The notes beneath the pieces are model-generated. The model saw nothing but the letters and a program-made list of their open reading frames with translations. It had not been told where the DNA came from and did not search any database. Shown in pieces: positions 23,258 through 32,144 of a DNA stretch of 64,000 bases; the first letter of the stretch is position 1, and the number at the start of each line of letters is the position of its first letter. The translations under genes and the position numbers were made by a program. Source of the DNA: Polynucleobacter sp. JS-JIR-II-b4 (lineage in GTDB: Bacteria > Pseudomonadota > Gammaproteobacteria > Burkholderiales > Burkholderiaceae); assembly GCF_018687815.1 (NCBI RefSeq), contig NZ_CP061306.1, positions 1 through 64,000 on the forward strand, in the 5' to 3' direction.

Positions 23258-24370
23258 TTGCTGTTAAATGATCGGTTTTTAAAGGCCTGCCTGGGCGAAG
23301 CGGTTGATCAAACACCGCTTTGGCTCATGCGTCAAGCCGGCCGATACCTCCCCGAATACAACGCTACTCGCGCTAGAGCCGGAAGTTTTCTCGGGCTCGC
23401 AAAAAATCCTGCTTATGCTACTGAAGTAACACTTCAGCCTTTGGATCGCTATCCATTGGATGCTGCAATTTTGTTTTCTGATATTTTGACCATTCCTGAT
23501 GCAATGGGATTGGGTCTGAAATTTACTGCTGGCGAAGGCCCTAGTTTTGACCATCCCCTGCGTACTGAAGAGGCGGTTAAGAAATTACGTGTTGCTGATA
23601 TGGATCAGCTCAAGTATGTTTTTGATGCTGTTTCAGAAATTCGTAAAGCACTCATTCAAGACGGCAAACAACGCGTTCCATTGATCGGCTTCTCGGGAAG
23701 TCCATGGACATTGGCGTGCTACATGGTTGATGGATCCAGTGCCGATGATTTTCGTCATGCCAAAACCATGATGTTTAGTCGTCCTGATTTGATGCAGCAT
23801 ATCCTTGATATTAATGCTCAGTCAGTGGCAGCCTATTTGATAGAGCAAGTTAAAGCAGGCGCACAGGCCCTGATGATTTTTGATACTTGGGGCGGAATGC
23901 TTCCAGACGGTTGGTATCAAAAGATGTCTTTAGCATCGATGCAAAAAGTAATTGCCTTATTGCCGCGCGAGCATGAAGGTAGAAAAATTCCAGTCATCAT
24001 GTTTACTAAAGGTGGCGCAATTTGGCTCAATGACATGGCGCAAGTTGGTGCTGATGTGATTGCTATCGACTGGACAATGTCGCTGAGTCGTGCAAGAAAA
24101 CAGTTGCTCGCTCTGAACAAGCCGTTGGCATTACAAGGCAACCTAGATCCGCTAATCTTGTTCGCAGAGCCAAAACAAATTGCAGAGCAAGCCAACCTTC
24201 TCCTCGAGGATTTGGCGAGTGCGCCATCCCTCAAACCTGGTTTACATCCTTTGGATGGCCATGTTTTTAATCTAGGCCACGGCATTTCTCAATTCACCCC
24301 TCCAGAGAGCGTGACCGCTCTCGCCGAGGCTGTCATAAATCGCTCCAGGTCTCTCAGGACAAAGTCATAA
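23258..24370 (+). CDS. hemE: Uroporphyrinogen decarboxylase
   Basis: HemE removes four carboxyl groups from uroporphyrinogen III to give coproporphyrinogen III in haem synthesis. The 370-aa protein has the signature [15 protein letters not shown] near residues 20-34 and the second signature [13 protein letters not shown] near 147-159. It starts at TTG 23258 with no good Shine-Dalgarno, 15 nt after atpC, so translation may depend on coupling to the atp mRNA. No in-frame ATG lies near the conserved N-terminus. Confidence 0.95.
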   Translation: MLLNDRFLKACLGEAVDQTPLWLMRQAGRYLPEYNATRARAGSFLGLAKNPAYATEVTLQPLDRYPLDAAILFSDILTIPDAMGLGLKFTAGEGPSFDHPLRTEEAVKKLRVADMDQLKYVFDAVSEIRKALIQDGKQRVPLIGFSGSPWTLACYMVDGSSADDFRHAKTMMFSRPDLMQHILDINAQSVAAYLIEQVKAGAQALMIFDTWGGMLPDGWYQKMSLASMQKVIALLPREHEGRKIPVIMFTKGGAIWLNDMAQVGADVIAIDWTMSLSRARKQLLALNKPLALQGNLDPLILFAEPKQIAEQANLLLEDLASAPSLKPGLHPLDGHVFNLGHGISQFTPPESVTALAEAVINRSRSLRTKS

Positions 24371-24414
24371 TACTGAGTGAATGCTAACTTGCTGCTGAGA
24401 ATTTTTAACGAAAG

Positions 24415-24610
24415 TTATACACAGTTAGCGACGAAATTCAAAATTCAGTGAGATTGCGAATAAAGATGAAAATTCACTTTCGAATATCTTTGTAAGTTAC
24501 TGATTTATATAAATAATTACTAAAAAGCTTTAAAAGAGTGCAGAATCTGAAAGCTGATAAATTAGCTTATAAATCAGAATCCTCGGATGATATCCACAGA
24601 CTTATCCACA
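24415..24610 (+). promoter_or_regulatory. DnaA-box cluster and AT-rich region before priA
   Basis: The 266-bp gap between hemE and priA carries TTATACACA (24415-24423), ATATCCACA (24590-24598) and a perfect TTATCCACA (24602-24610), all in the same orientation. They enclose an AT-rich stretch, especially 24478-24535. The last box is 26 nt before the priA start. This could make priA DnaA-responsive, act as a DnaA-titrating site, or be part of the origin region. Confidence 0.55.
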
Positions 24611-24636
24611 AGCAAAATAGAGATTTGAAGTAAATC

Positions 24637-26763
24637 ATGCCCCCTCCAATCGTTGTCCAAGTTGTTGTTGATAAGCCCCTTGCCCAGGGCTTTGACTACT
24701 TGTGGGATGAAGAGGCATTAGGGTGCGCCCCACAAGTAGGGGCAATAGTTGGGGTTCCCTTTGGGCGAAGTTCACTGGTGGGGTTGGTAATTAAAGTAAG
24801 CGCTTACTCAGACTATGATCTTGATAAATTAAAAGGGGTAAGCAAAATTGCGCCCCTTCCCCCCTTGGACCCAGCAGTATTGAAGTTAATGAACTTTGCC
24901 AGCCAGTATTACATTCATGCGCTAGGCGAGACCATCATTCCCACCATTCCACAGATGTGGAAAAAGCCAGATGATTGGGAAAAGATCCCCAAGAAATTAG
25001 CTGCAGATGAAGAAAAGCAAAAGAAAAAAAACAAGCTAGAGGCCGTTGAGGGATTTGTTGATGAGGCCCAGCTGAACGATGGTCAAAAACTCGCCTTAGA
25101 AAAATTACGCACTATTCCTTCGGGAGAATTCAAAGCAATACTGTTGCAAGGACAAACTGGTAGTGGAAAGACTGCTGTATTTTTAAATTGGTTGAGTGGT
25201 ATTTTGGAGGATGCGAGTGCACAAGTATTGCTCTTGGTCCCTGAAATTAATTTAACGCCACAGTTGGAGCGCAGAGTGCGCGCTTATTTTCCAGATAAAA
25301 AAATGGTGGTGCTTCATAGCGGTGTCAGTGAGAAAGTAAGAGGCATTGCTTGGTATGAGGCGATGACTGGTCAAGCCCAAATTATTTTGGGAACAAGATT
25401 GGCTGCATTAACTCCCCTTCCTAATCTACGCGCCATTGTTGTGGATGAAGAGCATGATCCATCCTATAAACAGCAAGATGGTATTCGTTACTCTGCAAGG
25501 GATCTTGCGATATGGCGTGCCCACGATCTCAAGCGCCCGATCCTATTGGCCTCGGCTACGCCATCGCTTGAGACTTGGATGGCTGCCAGGGCTGGTCGTT
25601 ATGAATATATTCGCCTAGATCAGCGCGCTCAAGGCGCAAGTTTGCCAAAAGTGCATTTGATCAATACGCGCGATCCACAAACGCAATTTAGTCCGGGTGA
25701 TATAGAGAAGCCAAAATCCAAAAGCCTGATTACTAAAACCCTTGCGAATGCGGTTAGTCAGAATCTAGAAAATAAGCAGCAAAGCTTAATACTGATCAAC
25801 CGACGAGGTTATGCTCCAGTGCTTAGCTGTGGCGCTTGCTCATGGCTCTCAAGATGCGAGCAATGCAGCTCCTATATGGTGCTGCATAAAGCTGGAGCAT
25901 TAGGCAGGAAATCAGTTTTAAGTTGCCACCATTGCGGCTTGGTTAAATCGATTCCAAGCCATTGTCCTGATTGTGGCAATGCCGACTTGAAGACCTTGGG
26001 ACAGGGAACTCAAAAGATTGAAGATGCTATTGAGGAGATGTGGCAGGCTGCAAGAGTGCTGCGAGTCGATACAGACTCCAGCAGAAAGAGTAAGGGTGCC
26101 GAAGCGCTCTTTCAGGAAATTCACGAAGGCAATATCGATATCGTGGTTGGGACCCAGATGATTGCCAAGGGGCACGATTACCAAAATATTGGCTTAGTTG
26201 CTGTGCTGGATGCGGATAGTAGATTGTTCTCTCAAGACTTTAGGGCTGCAGAGCGATTATTTGCCCAATTAGTTCAGGTTGCAGGGCGGGCTGGGCGATC
26301 CAATAAGGATGGTGAAGCAGGTGGTGCTATTTATATTGAAACGCAGTTTCCGGAGTCTGCAGTTTTTCAGTTTTTACTGCGCCATGACGTAGATGGGTTT
26401 TTAAGCTTTACGGCCAATGAAAGAAAAGAAGCGGGCTTGCCGCCATTTGCTTACCAGGCCCTTATCCATGCTGAGGCTAAAAGTTTAGATAAAGCAATTC
26501 AGTTTTTGAGTAGCTTGAAGGGATATTTAAAGTCTCGGGGCCACATAAATAAAGGCCTCAGAGTCTATGATCCGGTCCCCAAGGCAATGATGCGCGTAGC
26601 TGGCTCGGAACGCGCCCAACTTCTGGTGGAGTCTGACGATCGTAAAAACCTGCAAGAAATCTTAGAGGCGATAGATCTTTATTTGCGAGAGAACTCTCAG
26701 GGGCGCATTAGTAAAGAAGGGCGTATTCGTTGGTTAATTGAGCGCGACCCCATTTCAATCTGA
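24637..26763 (+). CDS. priA: Primosomal replication-restart helicase PriA
   Basis: PriA recognises stalled forks and reloads the replisome. The 708-aa superfamily 2 helicase has an N-terminal DNA-binding domain and Walker A GQTGSGKT near residue 172. The DEEH box lies near 270. A zinc-binding insertion has eight cysteines from CGACSWLSRCEQC to CHHCGL and CPDCG. The C-terminal motif QVAGRAGR is motif VI. It starts at ATG 24637 and converges on gcvH. Confidence 0.96.
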   Translation: MPPPIVVQVVVDKPLAQGFDYLWDEEALGCAPQVGAIVGVPFGRSSLVGLVIKVSAYSDYDLDKLKGVSKIAPLPPLDPAVLKLMNFASQYYIHALGETIIPTIPQMWKKPDDWEKIPKKLAADEEKQKKKNKLEAVEGFVDEAQLNDGQKLALEKLRTIPSGEFKAILLQGQTGSGKTAVFLNWLSGILEDASAQVLLLVPEINLTPQLERRVRAYFPDKKMVVLHSGVSEKVRGIAWYEAMTGQAQIILGTRLAALTPLPNLRAIVVDEEHDPSYKQQDGIRYSARDLAIWRAHDLKRPILLASATPSLETWMAARAGRYEYIRLDQRAQGASLPKVHLINTRDPQTQFSPGDIEKPKSKSLITKTLANAVSQNLENKQQSLILINRRGYAPVLSCGACSWLSRCEQCSSYMVLHKAGALGRKSVLSCHHCGLVKSIPSHCPDCGNADLKTLGQGTQKIEDAIEEMWQAARVLRVDTDSSRKSKGAEALFQEIHEGNIDIVVGTQMIAKGHDYQNIGLVAVLDADSRLFSQDFRAAERLFAQLVQVAGRAGRSNKDGEAGGAIYIETQFPESAVFQFLLRHDVDGFLSFTANERKEAGLPPFAYQALIHAEAKSLDKAIQFLSSLKGYLKSRGHINKGLRVYDPVPKAMMRVAGSERAQLLVESDDRKNLQEILEAIDLYLRENSQGRISKEGRIRWLIERDPISI

Positions 26764-26776
26764 TTGATTTCAGATA

Positions 26777-27169
26777 TCAGGCGCCAGGGCCCGCGTTATA
26801 TATTTCTGGGGTCAAGAGTTGATTGAGCTCTTCAGCAAGAATTTCATCGGAGGCGGGTTTGATTTTGAATAACCAAACACCGTATGGATTTTCATTGACG
26901 ATCTCAGGCGATGTATCTACCTCTTCATTGAGCGCAACAATCTCCCCGCTTATGGGTGCATGAATATCGCTAGCTGCCTTCACTGACTCAATCACAGCAA
27001 TAGCCTCACCCTGCTTTACTTGTTGTCCAAGTTTTGGGGCTTGAAAGAACATCACATCACCTAGCGCTTCTTGCGCATGATTGCTAATGCCAACCCACAC
27101 TAAACCGTCATTTTCCTGATCGGCCCATTCGTGAGTTTCTGCAAATTTAAATGTATCTTGGCTATTCAT
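26777..27169 (-). CDS. gcvH: Glycine cleavage system H protein
   Basis: GcvH carries the aminomethyl group on a lipoyl arm during glycine breakdown. The 130-aa protein has the lipoylation site ESVKAASD, with Lys64 as the modified residue, and the C-terminal ENPYGVWLFKI. I chose ATG 27169 because AAAGGA precedes it at good spacing. An ATG seven codons upstream (27190) is also open. gcvT and gcvP are not adjacent, unlike the usual gcvTHP operon. They may lie elsewhere, or this copy may serve lipoate relay; both are inference. Confidence 0.93.
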   Translation of the reverse strand: MNSQDTFKFAETHEWADQENDGLVWVGISNHAQEALGDVMFFQAPKLGQQVKQGEAIAVIESVKAASDIHAPISGEIVALNEEVDTSPEIVNENPYGVWLFKIKPASDEILAEELNQLLTPEIYNAGPGA

Positions 27170-27248
27170 TGTTTTATCCTTTAGGTGCATTTTATGCTGA
27201 CTCCCCTAAACTAGCTTTCCCCAATGATTCACTTAACTACTTGTACGT

Positions 27249-27893
27249 ATGCCAATTAAATTAGGAATTGTTCCTGTTACACCGTATGAGCAAAATTGCT
27301 CTATTTTGGTTTGCCAGGAGACTGGCGATGCCGCTGTGATTGATCCTGGCGGGGATATTGAAAAGATTCTTGAGGGCGTTAAGCAGATGGGCGGCAAGGT
27401 TAAAAAGATATTGTTGACGCATGGACATTTAGATCACTGCGCTGCCGCCAAAGACTTGGCTGATCAGCTTGGTGTGCCTATTGAGGGGCCACAAGAAGAG
27501 GAGCGTTTTTGGATTGATCAGCTGCCAGAACAAACAGTGCGCTTTGGTTTTGGGCATGCCAAAGTTTTCGAGCCTGATCGTTGGTTAAATAATGGTGATC
27601 ATGTGCAGGTTGGCAATATTGATCTTGAGGTATTTCATTGCCCAGGGCATACGCCTGGCCACGTTGTATTTTTTGACAAAGAAGATCGTCTTGCAATTGT
27701 GGGCGATGTTTTATTCGCGGGATCAATTGGCAGAACTGATTTTCCGCGTGGTAATCATGCAGATTTAATTAATGCGATTAAAACCAAATTGTGGCCCTTG
27801 GGAGATGATGTACAGTTTGTTCCTGGTCATGGACCAATGTCGACGTTTGGTCAAGAGCGCAAAACGAACCCCTATGTGGGAGATGGCGCGTAG
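27249..27893 (+). CDS. Metallo-beta-lactamase fold hydrolase, glyoxalase II-like
   Basis: This is a 214-aa single-domain metallo-hydrolase. The metal motif THGHLDH (His58, His60, Asp62, His63) is complete. Further ligands appear in HCPGHTPGH, in the aspartate of VGDVLFAGSIGRTDFP and in the last VPGHGP. This set matches the YcbL-like type II glyoxalase group, which hydrolyses thioesters such as lactoylglutathione. The exact substrate is not determinable. It is transcribed divergently from gcvH, with about 80 bp between starts. Confidence 0.9.
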   Translation: MPIKLGIVPVTPYEQNCSILVCQETGDAAVIDPGGDIEKILEGVKQMGGKVKKILLTHGHLDHCAAAKDLADQLGVPIEGPQEEERFWIDQLPEQTVRFGFGHAKVFEPDRWLNNGDHVQVGNIDLEVFHCPGHTPGHVVFFDKEDRLAIVGDVLFAGSIGRTDFPRGNHADLINAIKTKLWPLGDDVQFVPGHGPMSTFGQERKTNPYVGDGA

Positions 27894-27928
27894 CTAATGA
27901 ATCTAGCGATTTGAACTACCAGTGGGTA

Positions 27929-28114
27929 TTAGGTTTTAGCTGAACCGGTACGATGCGTACGGTTGTATAAACAGCTAGCGCAGATCCAGCGCTGCTTGCG
28001 ATTGCTTGTCGGAATCCATGTGCCACCCTCAAGTCGTTTTTCACGGCTGCAAGAAGAGCAAAATTTCAGGCTCTGGGAGGTTTCTTGGGTAGCTGCTGGA
28101 GTCGATGTAGTCAT
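27929..28114 (-). CDS. Small protein with two CxxC knuckles, unknown function
   Basis: A 61-aa protein has FCSSC and WICASC pairs about 28 residues apart, the pattern of a single zinc ribbon-like fold. A basic tail (RTHRTGSAKT) follows. I prefer ATG 28114; a TTG two codons upstream is also possible. The Shine-Dalgarno is weak (GGA). It lies between the hydrolase and desaturase genes and is encoded on the desaturase strand, 40 nt downstream. I do not recognise a named family. The regular cysteine spacing argues for a real gene rather than chance. Confidence 0.55.
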   Translation of the reverse strand: MTTSTPAATQETSQSLKFCSSCSREKRLEGGTWIPTSNRKQRWICASCLYNRTHRTGSAKT

Positions 28115-28154
28115 GGGCAATCCGGGTAAGGCAAATCTTATACAGAGATCTATT

Positions 28155-29348
28155 TTACCCGTTTTGTCCCGCTGGGGCTGGGGTTAGCACAACCCGGACT
28201 GAATCGGCCGTTTTGTTGCCGTCAAAATCTAACCAGGCCTTGTTTTCAAAGTCATAGAGCTTGCACTTGCGCGCAGTATCGAAATACCAGCCCCAAGAGA
28301 ACTTTTGGACAAAAATACGGTCTGGAAGGATCGTTTCTAGGGTCTGTTGGGCCTCTGGCAGGCGATAAAGCGGTACGCTCATATCCACATGGTGCGCAGT
28401 GTGCTCCATGATGTGGTGCATCAATTTGCCCCAAATCCAGTTAAAAGTCAGGTGAACGGTTGTGGATACAAAAGGCTGGGCGCGTAACCACTCCGATTTC
28501 TTGTCATACCAAGAGACTTTTGGATGGGTATGGTGCACGTAAACCACAAATCCAATCATGCCGTTCCAGAACAAGAATGGCACTGCGAAGCCAGTGATCA
28601 AGCCAATCCAAATAGATTGCCCAGTAGCAATGGCCCCAGCAATTAAGCAGCCAATCCAAACGATTGCAAATGCGGTAACAAGCAAATTGTCTTTTAAGAA
28701 AATAGGACGATCACCAGGTTTGTTTTTTGCATTTGGGAAGTACTCACGTCTCCACCAGATTTCAATGAGGTAATAAAAAACAGGGCCCCAGCCGCTACGG
28801 TAAAGGCGCTCTAGAGCCTTACGCAATGGGGGAAGCGCGTCGTATTCTGATTTTGATAGGGGCGCCCATACAAAGTCAAAACCTTTTAGATTGGTTTGGC
28901 CGTGATGCACAACGTTATGACCAACATCCCACAAGCTATATGGTGTGAGAGATGGCAAGAACGCAATACGACCTAACACTTTGTTCAGTTCGCGATTGGG
29001 TGTGTAACTTTGATGGCAAGCATCGTGACCCAATATAAAGATGCGACCTGTTACAAAACCGGCAATCAAACCAAAAACAATTTTGAGCAACACGCTCTCT
29101 ACGAAGATTGTTCCTGCGATACAGCCTAGCCATAGGAGGGCATCGATTACTAGGAGCATAATTGCGCGCCCAGTTTCTCCTTGTGCCATCGGGATTAGCC
29201 AGCTTCGAATGATTTTTCGATGCGGTAATGGCGCCTCTGGGTGCAAAGGATTAGTTAAGGAAGGCTCTGAAAGGGCGGTATTTAGATGTGTAGACACGAT
29301 AAGAATCAATAAGTTAGGTGCAAATGATAGCGGTTTTCGCAATTTCAC
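28155..29348 (-). CDS. Membrane fatty acid desaturase family protein
   Basis: This is an integral-membrane di-iron desaturase/hydroxylase of up to 397 aa. The three histidine boxes are HDACH (about 108-112), HNVVHH (about 144-149) and HTAHH (about 316-320). Hydrophobic pairs at about 62-105 and 220-272 place the boxes in the cytoplasm. Substrates in this family include acyl lipids and carotenoids; it cannot be fixed here. The listed start is GTG 29348. A GTG at 29297 would shorten the protein by 17 residues, and neither has a clear Shine-Dalgarno. Confidence 0.88.
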   Translation of the reverse strand: MKLRKPLSFAPNLLILIVSTHLNTALSEPSLTNPLHPEAPLPHRKIIRSWLIPMAQGETGRAIMLLVIDALLWLGCIAGTIFVESVLLKIVFGLIAGFVTGRIFILGHDACHQSYTPNRELNKVLGRIAFLPSLTPYSLWDVGHNVVHHGQTNLKGFDFVWAPLSKSEYDALPPLRKALERLYRSGWGPVFYYLIEIWWRREYFPNAKNKPGDRPIFLKDNLLVTAFAIVWIGCLIAGAIATGQSIWIGLITGFAVPFLFWNGMIGFVVYVHHTHPKVSWYDKKSEWLRAQPFVSTTVHLTFNWIWGKLMHHIMEHTAHHVDMSVPLYRLPEAQQTLETILPDRIFVQKFSWGWYFDTARKCKLYDFENKAWLDFDGNKTADSVRVVLTPAPAGQNG

Positions 29349-29379
29349 GCATGATGTAGGTCAAAAACCCCTTGATTTT

Positions 29380-29455
29380 TGGCGCGCCCGGCAGGAATCG
29401 AACCTGCGACCCTTGGCTTCGGAGGCCAATACTCTATCCACTGAGCTACGGGCGC
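29380..29455 (-). tRNA. tRNA-Arg (CCG)
   Basis: This is a 76-nt cloverleaf on the minus strand with acceptor GCGCCCG pairing CGGGCGC, anticodon loop CTCCGAA (anticodon CCG), T-loop GTTCGATTC and an encoded 3' CCA. Confidence 0.96.
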
Positions 29456-29559
29456 TAGTGGAAAAACTGGTTACCTCTCTATTGTAAGTGTCTATAACCC
29501 TTCTCTCTAGTTATAATCTCGACAAAACAACCCTAAAACCCGTCAAACGATAAATTCTT

Positions 29560-29787
29560 ATGAGCAACGAGCACGGAAGTCTAATTAAGTCCCCAAAACA
29601 ACTCATCATCATGGTGTTCGCAAGCTTTTTCGTGCCACTCATCATCATTTTGTTGTTAATGGTGTTTGTGAACAATGGCAAGCGCGCAGATTCATCTGCA
29701 TCTGCTGATCAAATTATTAAGCCAGTAGGGCAACTCAATTTTAAAGATGCTAGCGAGCCTGCGGCTCCTGCAACTAGCGCCAAATAA
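29560..29787 (+). CDS. Small membrane protein resembling a cytochrome c N-terminal anchor
   Basis: The 75-aa protein has one membrane helix (about residues 17-38, LIIMVFASFFVPLIIILLLM) and a polar Ala/Ser-rich tail. From memory its beginning (SLIKSPKQLI) and the KPVGQLNFKDAS segment resemble the anchor and linker that precede the haem domain in a betaproteobacterial membrane cytochrome c. No CxxCH follows: the frame stops and a terminator comes next. It could be a remnant or a stand-alone small protein. It is a single-gene unit. Confidence 0.7.
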   Translation: MSNEHGSLIKSPKQLIIMVFASFFVPLIIILLLMVFVNNGKRADSSASADQIIKPVGQLNFKDASEPAAPATSAK

Positions 29788-29805
29788 TTCTTTAGCGCAT
29801 ATTTA

Positions 29806-29832
29806 AAAGCTGGCCTTGTGCCAGCTTTTTTA
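29806..29832 (+). terminator. Bidirectional rho-independent terminator
   Basis: AAAGCTGGC (29806-29814) and GCCAGCTTT (29820-29828) form a 9-bp stem with a CTTGT loop, followed by a T-rich run. The A-run on the other side lets it also serve rsmI on the minus strand, whose stop is at 29840. Confidence 0.85.
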
Positions 29833-29839
29833 TTTTCAT

Positions 29840-30733
29840 TTATTCACTCTTTGCATCTAAGGCAACTTGGTAGGCTTCTTTTTTTGTGAGGCCTAAAGTT
29901 TGCGAAAGAACGGCAGCAATTTCTTTGCTCCCCATATAGGGGCTCAGTGCATTAGCCCACAACAAGAGAGCTGAATGCTCCGGAGTCTCATCGCTATTGG
30001 CTGACCGCCCTGCAACCACGATGACAAATTCACCCTTAAGGCTCTCCGCTGCCTCTAGCCAGTGAGTAACGTCTTGCGCTTGAAGTGGCACCAGCTGCTC
30101 AAATTTTTTGGTTAACTCACGGCAGACTAAAAGCTGACGATCAGCCTCTAAATTTTTTGCAAGCAATGCAAGAGTTTCTTTAATGTGGTGCGGAGACTCA
30201 AAAAAGATGCTTGCCTTTTTGCTGCTGGAGATATCCTGCAGCAGAGCATCACGCTCTTTAGTTTTATTGGGCCAAAAACCTAAAAACTGAAAGCGCCCTT
30301 CTGAATGATGCATCACTGAGCCGGCCGCCGAGATAGCGCTTGATACAGCGCTTGCGCCCGGAATGGGAATTACTCTGAGCCCTGCTTTTTGAACCTCATT
30401 TACCAGCTTTGCCCCTGGGTCCGAGACTCCTGGGGTGCCAGCATCTGAAATATAAGCCCAGCGCTCATTGTTCAAGAGGTGTTGTATGACTGTTTGAGCA
30501 CCGCCAATTTCATTGTGTTCGTGCAACGCTAAACATTTTTTATGAATGCCAAATTGTTGGAGTAATGCCGCACTATGTCTAGTATCTTCACAAGCAATCC
30601 CATCGACTGAATTGAGAACATGTAGGGCGCGCAAAGTAATGTCACCTAAATTGCCGATCGGTGTTGCAACCATGTATAGGGCCCCAGCAGGTAAATCCTG
30701 CTGCTTTAAGAAATCGAAAGAGCTTAATTCCAT
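29840..30733 (-). CDS. rsmI: 16S rRNA (cytidine-1402-2'-O)-methyltransferase RsmI
   Basis: RsmI adds the 2'-O-methyl group to C1402 in the ribosomal decoding centre. The 297-aa protein has the SAM-binding LYMVATPIGNLGDITLRAL near residues 18-36. Further motifs are ACEDTRHS and ISDAGTPGVSDPG. I place the start at ATG 30733, which gives the family length. The frame stays open 60 codons upstream, but that stretch is not family-like and overlaps the divergent SIS gene. It stands head-to-head with the diaA-like gene. Confidence 0.93.
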   Translation of the reverse strand: MELSSFDFLKQQDLPAGALYMVATPIGNLGDITLRALHVLNSVDGIACEDTRHSAALLQQFGIHKKCLALHEHNEIGGAQTVIQHLLNNERWAYISDAGTPGVSDPGAKLVNEVQKAGLRVIPIPGASAVSSAISAAGSVMHHSEGRFQFLGFWPNKTKERDALLQDISSSKKASIFFESPHHIKETLALLAKNLEADRQLLVCRELTKKFEQLVPLQAQDVTHWLEAAESLKGEFVIVVAGRSANSDETPEHSALLLWANALSPYMGSKEIAAVLSQTLGLTKKEAYQVALDAKSE

Positions 30734-30820
30734 GGGGGCTTGCCTGCGAAAAGTTAAATAATTAGTAAGAGGATACGTTGCTTTTGGGATAAGCCGATTG
30801 CTACTGAAATTAGGACATCT

Positions 30821-31441
30821 TTGGCGCATAATATTGTTATGGAAAAAGATATCAATGAACGTTTGCGTCAGCGTGCCTCCCAGCATTTTCTGGACAGCAT
30901 TGCGGTAAAGCAAGAGGCCGAAAAACTGCTTCCCGAATCTGTTGCTAGAGGCGTTCTAGCAATGGTGGACTGTTTGCGTGCCGGCGGCAAGGTGATGGCT
31001 TGTGGCAATGGCGGTTCTGCAGCTGATGCACAGCACTTTGCAGCAGAGCTCGTTGGTCGATTCGAGAGAGAGCGCCAAGAGTTGGCGGCGATCGCTTTGA
31101 CGACAGATACTTCAATTCTTACAGCTATTGGAAATGACTATAGTTACGATGAGATTTTTAGTAAACAAGTTCGTGGGCTAGGGAAAAAGGGTGACATTCT
31201 GCTGGGGATTTCAACCTCGGGGAATTCAAAGAATGTTGTTAAAGCTATTGAAGCTGCCAAAAAGCTTGGCATGAAAGTTATTGCATTCACTGGTAATGGT
31301 GGCGGGAAGATCGCTCAATTATTGGATGGAGATGACGTCCACTTGTGCGCACCCTCAACACGAACCGCACGCATTCAAGAAACACATTTAGTTTTACTTC
31401 ATGCTTTATGCGATGGCGTAGATCACGTATTACTCGACTAG
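30821..31441 (+). CDS. diaA: SIS-domain protein, DiaA/GmhA-like
   Basis: This 206-aa SIS-domain protein has the sugar-phosphate fold motifs CGNGGSAADAQHFAAELVGR and GISTSGNSKNVV. It could be phosphoheptose isomerase (GmhA) or the DnaA-associated initiator DiaA, which are close paralogues. Position favours DiaA: rsmI, this gene and a dolP-like gene recur together in E. coli (yraL, yraO, yraP). The start is TTG 30821, with AGGA five nt upstream. ATG 30839 is the alternative. Confidence 0.85.
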   Translation: MAHNIVMEKDINERLRQRASQHFLDSIAVKQEAEKLLPESVARGVLAMVDCLRAGGKVMACGNGGSAADAQHFAAELVGRFERERQELAAIALTTDTSILTAIGNDYSYDEIFSKQVRGLGKKGDILLGISTSGNSKNVVKAIEAAKKLGMKVIAFTGNGGGKIAQLLDGDDVHLCAPSTRTARIQETHLVLLHALCDGVDHVLLD

Positions 31442-31475
31442 AAATCATTATTACTTCAATACAGAAATTACCTAA

Positions 31476-32126
31476 ATGAAAATCTCACTCTTTAGAAGAC
31501 TGTTTCTTGCCACCCTCATTGCCTCACAACTTTCAGCATGCGCGGTAGTTGCTGTTGGTGGGGTAGCGGCCGGGGTAACAGTGCTCGCAGACCGTCGCAC
31601 GCCAGGCGTGCAAGCTGTTGATAAAGGCATTGAGTTAGAGGCAGAGAATGCGCTAGCAAAACGATTTGGTGATAACGCGCATATTAACGTGACTTCGTTT
31701 AATCAAAAAGTATTGATCACTGGCGAAGCGAAGGATGTTGACATTAAGGGTGAGGCAGGTGCTTATGTAAAAGCGATGAAGAATGCCCGTTCTGTCTTTA
31801 ATGAGCTGGTCATTGGGCCAAACAGTAGCTACACATCACGCGCAAACGATTCTTACCTCGAGTCTAAGATCAAAACCCAAATGATCTTTACTGATAAATT
31901 GCCATCAAACTCTATGGCCATTGTGGCTGAAGGTAGCAACGTATATCTCATGGGTATTTTGACGCAAAACGAAGCCGATATTGCAAAGAAAGTTGCGAGC
32001 AATATCAATGGCGTTAAAGAAGTTTTTGTTTACTTTGACATTATTTCTGAAGAAGAAAAAATGCGCCTAGAAGCTATAGGCAAAGCAGATCAAACTCAAG
32101 CTAGCAGTCCTCCAAAATTTCAATAA
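31476..32126 (+). CDS. dolP: Outer-membrane lipoprotein with two BON domains, DolP-like
   Basis: This 216-aa lipoprotein has the lipobox LSAC with the lipidated Cys22. Two BON (phospholipid-binding) domains follow, around residues 50-115 and 120-195. DolP (YraP) maintains outer-membrane integrity and division-site lipids in enteric bacteria. Its place right after the diaA-like gene supports the assignment. The tail is polar. It lies 34 nt after the SIS gene and probably shares its transcript. Confidence 0.87.
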   Translation: MKISLFRRLFLATLIASQLSACAVVAVGGVAAGVTVLADRRTPGVQAVDKGIELEAENALAKRFGDNAHINVTSFNQKVLITGEAKDVDIKGEAGAYVKAMKNARSVFNELVIGPNSSYTSRANDSYLESKIKTQMIFTDKLPSNSMAIVAEGSNVYLMGILTQNEADIAKKVASNINGVKEVFVYFDIISEEEKMRLEAIGKADQTQASSPPKFQ

Positions 32127-32144
32127 TTTTTTCGTAGGTTGGTG

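Noticed and set aside
27963..28187. 74-codon plus-strand frame overlapping the small CxxC gene
   Set aside because: Its composition looks random, whereas the opposite strand shows ordered cysteine pairs.
30734..30913. N-terminal extension of rsmI by 60 codons
   Set aside because: The added sequence is not family-like and overlaps the start of the divergent SIS gene; ATG 30733 gives normal length.
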